Assembly: GCA_009700715.1 (NCBI GenBank)
Contig: WLLM01000048.1
Span: 1 to 6,310 of the forward strand
From: Actinomycetota bacterium
GTDB taxonomy: Bacteria; Actinomycetota; Actinomycetes; Nanopelagicales; Nanopelagicaceae
Direction of reading: 5' to 3'
DNA length: 6,310 nt
The position numbers and the translations under genes are program-made. This document shows, in pieces, positions 5,731 to 6,310 of the stretch. The notes beneath the pieces were generated by a model. The model saw nothing but the letters and a program-made list of their open reading frames with translations. It was not told the origin of the DNA and ran no database searches. Each line of letters opens with the position of its first letter. The first letter of the stretch is position 1.

Positions 5731-6310
5731 GAATTTTCTTAACTTTATTGTCGCAACTCTTGCCTTAACTATTTTCCCTAGCGCCGCCAGCGCTGCTGAA
5801 GTTCCAGCAACTTTCGCTTTTCAGGGAAGTGGTTATGGCCACGGCGTTGGCATGAGCCAAATCGGTGCACGCGCCAAAGCGTTAGCAGGGGAATCAGCAA
5901 CGGCGATACTTCAGTATTACTACACCGGTACTGCGATCGAAACTGTAACGGATACACAAATCCTCAGAATAAATGTTGGGCACCTATTAACTTCGGCAAA
6001 GTTAAGAAGTGATTCAAATGGCGCTCAACTTCAGTTGTTTGCTGGAGATTTGGGTGAGACTCAGACTGCTGCGCCATTAGCCACGTTAGCTAGCAAAACT
6101 TCCTTGAATCTGGCGCTCACCAATAACCTGATTGCGATCTCCACAACTCGCGGCAGTAAGAACACCGCCGTTGCTACCGGAACAACATTTACGTTGCGCT
6201 GGACCGGAACCAGATATTTAGAAGGCCCAGTGACTGTGCTTTCTTTAACTACCGGAAATACTGTGAATCGTTATCGCCATGGTCAGATGAGTTTTAAGAT
6301 TATTCGCGAC
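5717..6310 (+). CDS. Secreted SpoIID/LytB-domain protein (5' part, cut by window end)
   Basis: The first 198 codons of an open frame that runs off the window. The N-terminus is a classical signal peptide: a short basic start, a hydrophobic core (about 7-20) and a probable cleavage after ASA at 24-26, so the product is exported. Right after it comes GSGYGHGVGMSQIGA (37-51), then AKALAGES, AILQYYYTGTAI, the hallmark of SpoIID/LytB proteins. The next 120 residues are Thr/Ala-rich, beta-like and unrecognised. The last visible residues, NRYRHGQMSFKII, resemble the start of the SpoIID domain, so the catalytic Glu expected from SpoIID would lie beyond the window. SpoIID is a peptidoglycan lytic transglycosylase in sporulating Firmicutes; here the role is inferred as wall binding or remodelling. 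Starts at 5717 and 5723 are both in frame (ATGAGGATG). GGAAAGAG at 5698-5705 favours 5717; GAGG directly abuts 5723. Either overlaps the ATPase stop, indicating coupling. Confidence 0.85.
   Translation, partial: MRMSKNFLNFIVATLALTIFPSAASAAEVPATFAFQGSGYGHGVGMSQIGARAKALAGESATAILQYYYTGTAIETVTDTQILRINVGHLLTSAKLRSDSNGAQLQLFAGDLGETQTAAPLATLASKTSLNLALTNNLIAISTTRGSKNTAVATGTTFTLRWTGTRYLEGPVTVLSLTTGNTVNRYRHGQMSFKIIRD

Overview
The window looks like a gene-dense piece of an actinobacterial chromosome with moderate GC (by eye somewhat under 50%). I infer a small-genome, non-sporulating lineage such as the freshwater acI group (Nanopelagicales/Planktophila-like). Three things suggest this. The surface-polymer genes resemble actinobacterial families. 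The LCP protein ends in an actinobacterial-style Thr-Ala...Cys tail. Almost no DNA is non-coding: adjacent genes overlap, abut or lie within 36 bp of each other, and no stretch over 300 bases lacks a gene. The taxon is an inference; no rRNA gene or marker here proves it.

Layout. (1) 1-637, plus strand: the 3' end of purK, then the complete purE, overlapping by 8 bases; together they carry out CO2 fixation onto AIR in purine synthesis. (2) 638-3078, minus strand: an operon read right to left, with an LCP-family cell-wall polymer ligase (GTG start at 3078) followed 23 bp later by UDP-glucose 6-dehydrogenase. The stop codon of the latter touches the stop codon of purE with no spacer. (3) 3115-6310, plus strand: a divergent run of a membrane-associated family 2 glycosyltransferase, an ABC-2 type polysaccharide export permease, its Wzt/TagH/RfbE-type ATPase, and the start of a secreted SpoIID/LytB-domain protein cut by the window end.

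How they work together (inference). UDP-glucose dehydrogenase makes UDP-glucuronate, a sugar donor for an acidic polymer. The glycosyltransferase helps build the lipid-linked glycan on the cytoplasmic face, and the ABC pair exports it. The LCP protein attaches the polymer to peptidoglycan, and the SpoIID-like protein may bind or cut peptidoglycan. The polymer itself is unknown, and only one glycosyltransferase is visible, so other assembly genes must lie elsewhere.

Nothing here amounts to a wholly new system: no mobile element, CRISPR array, RNA gene or convincing terminator was seen. The most interesting points are the SpoIID-like protein tied by overlap to a polysaccharide exporter, with its GHGVGMSQ motif at the N-terminus, and the shared TAGAGT element just upstream of both minus-strand starts.
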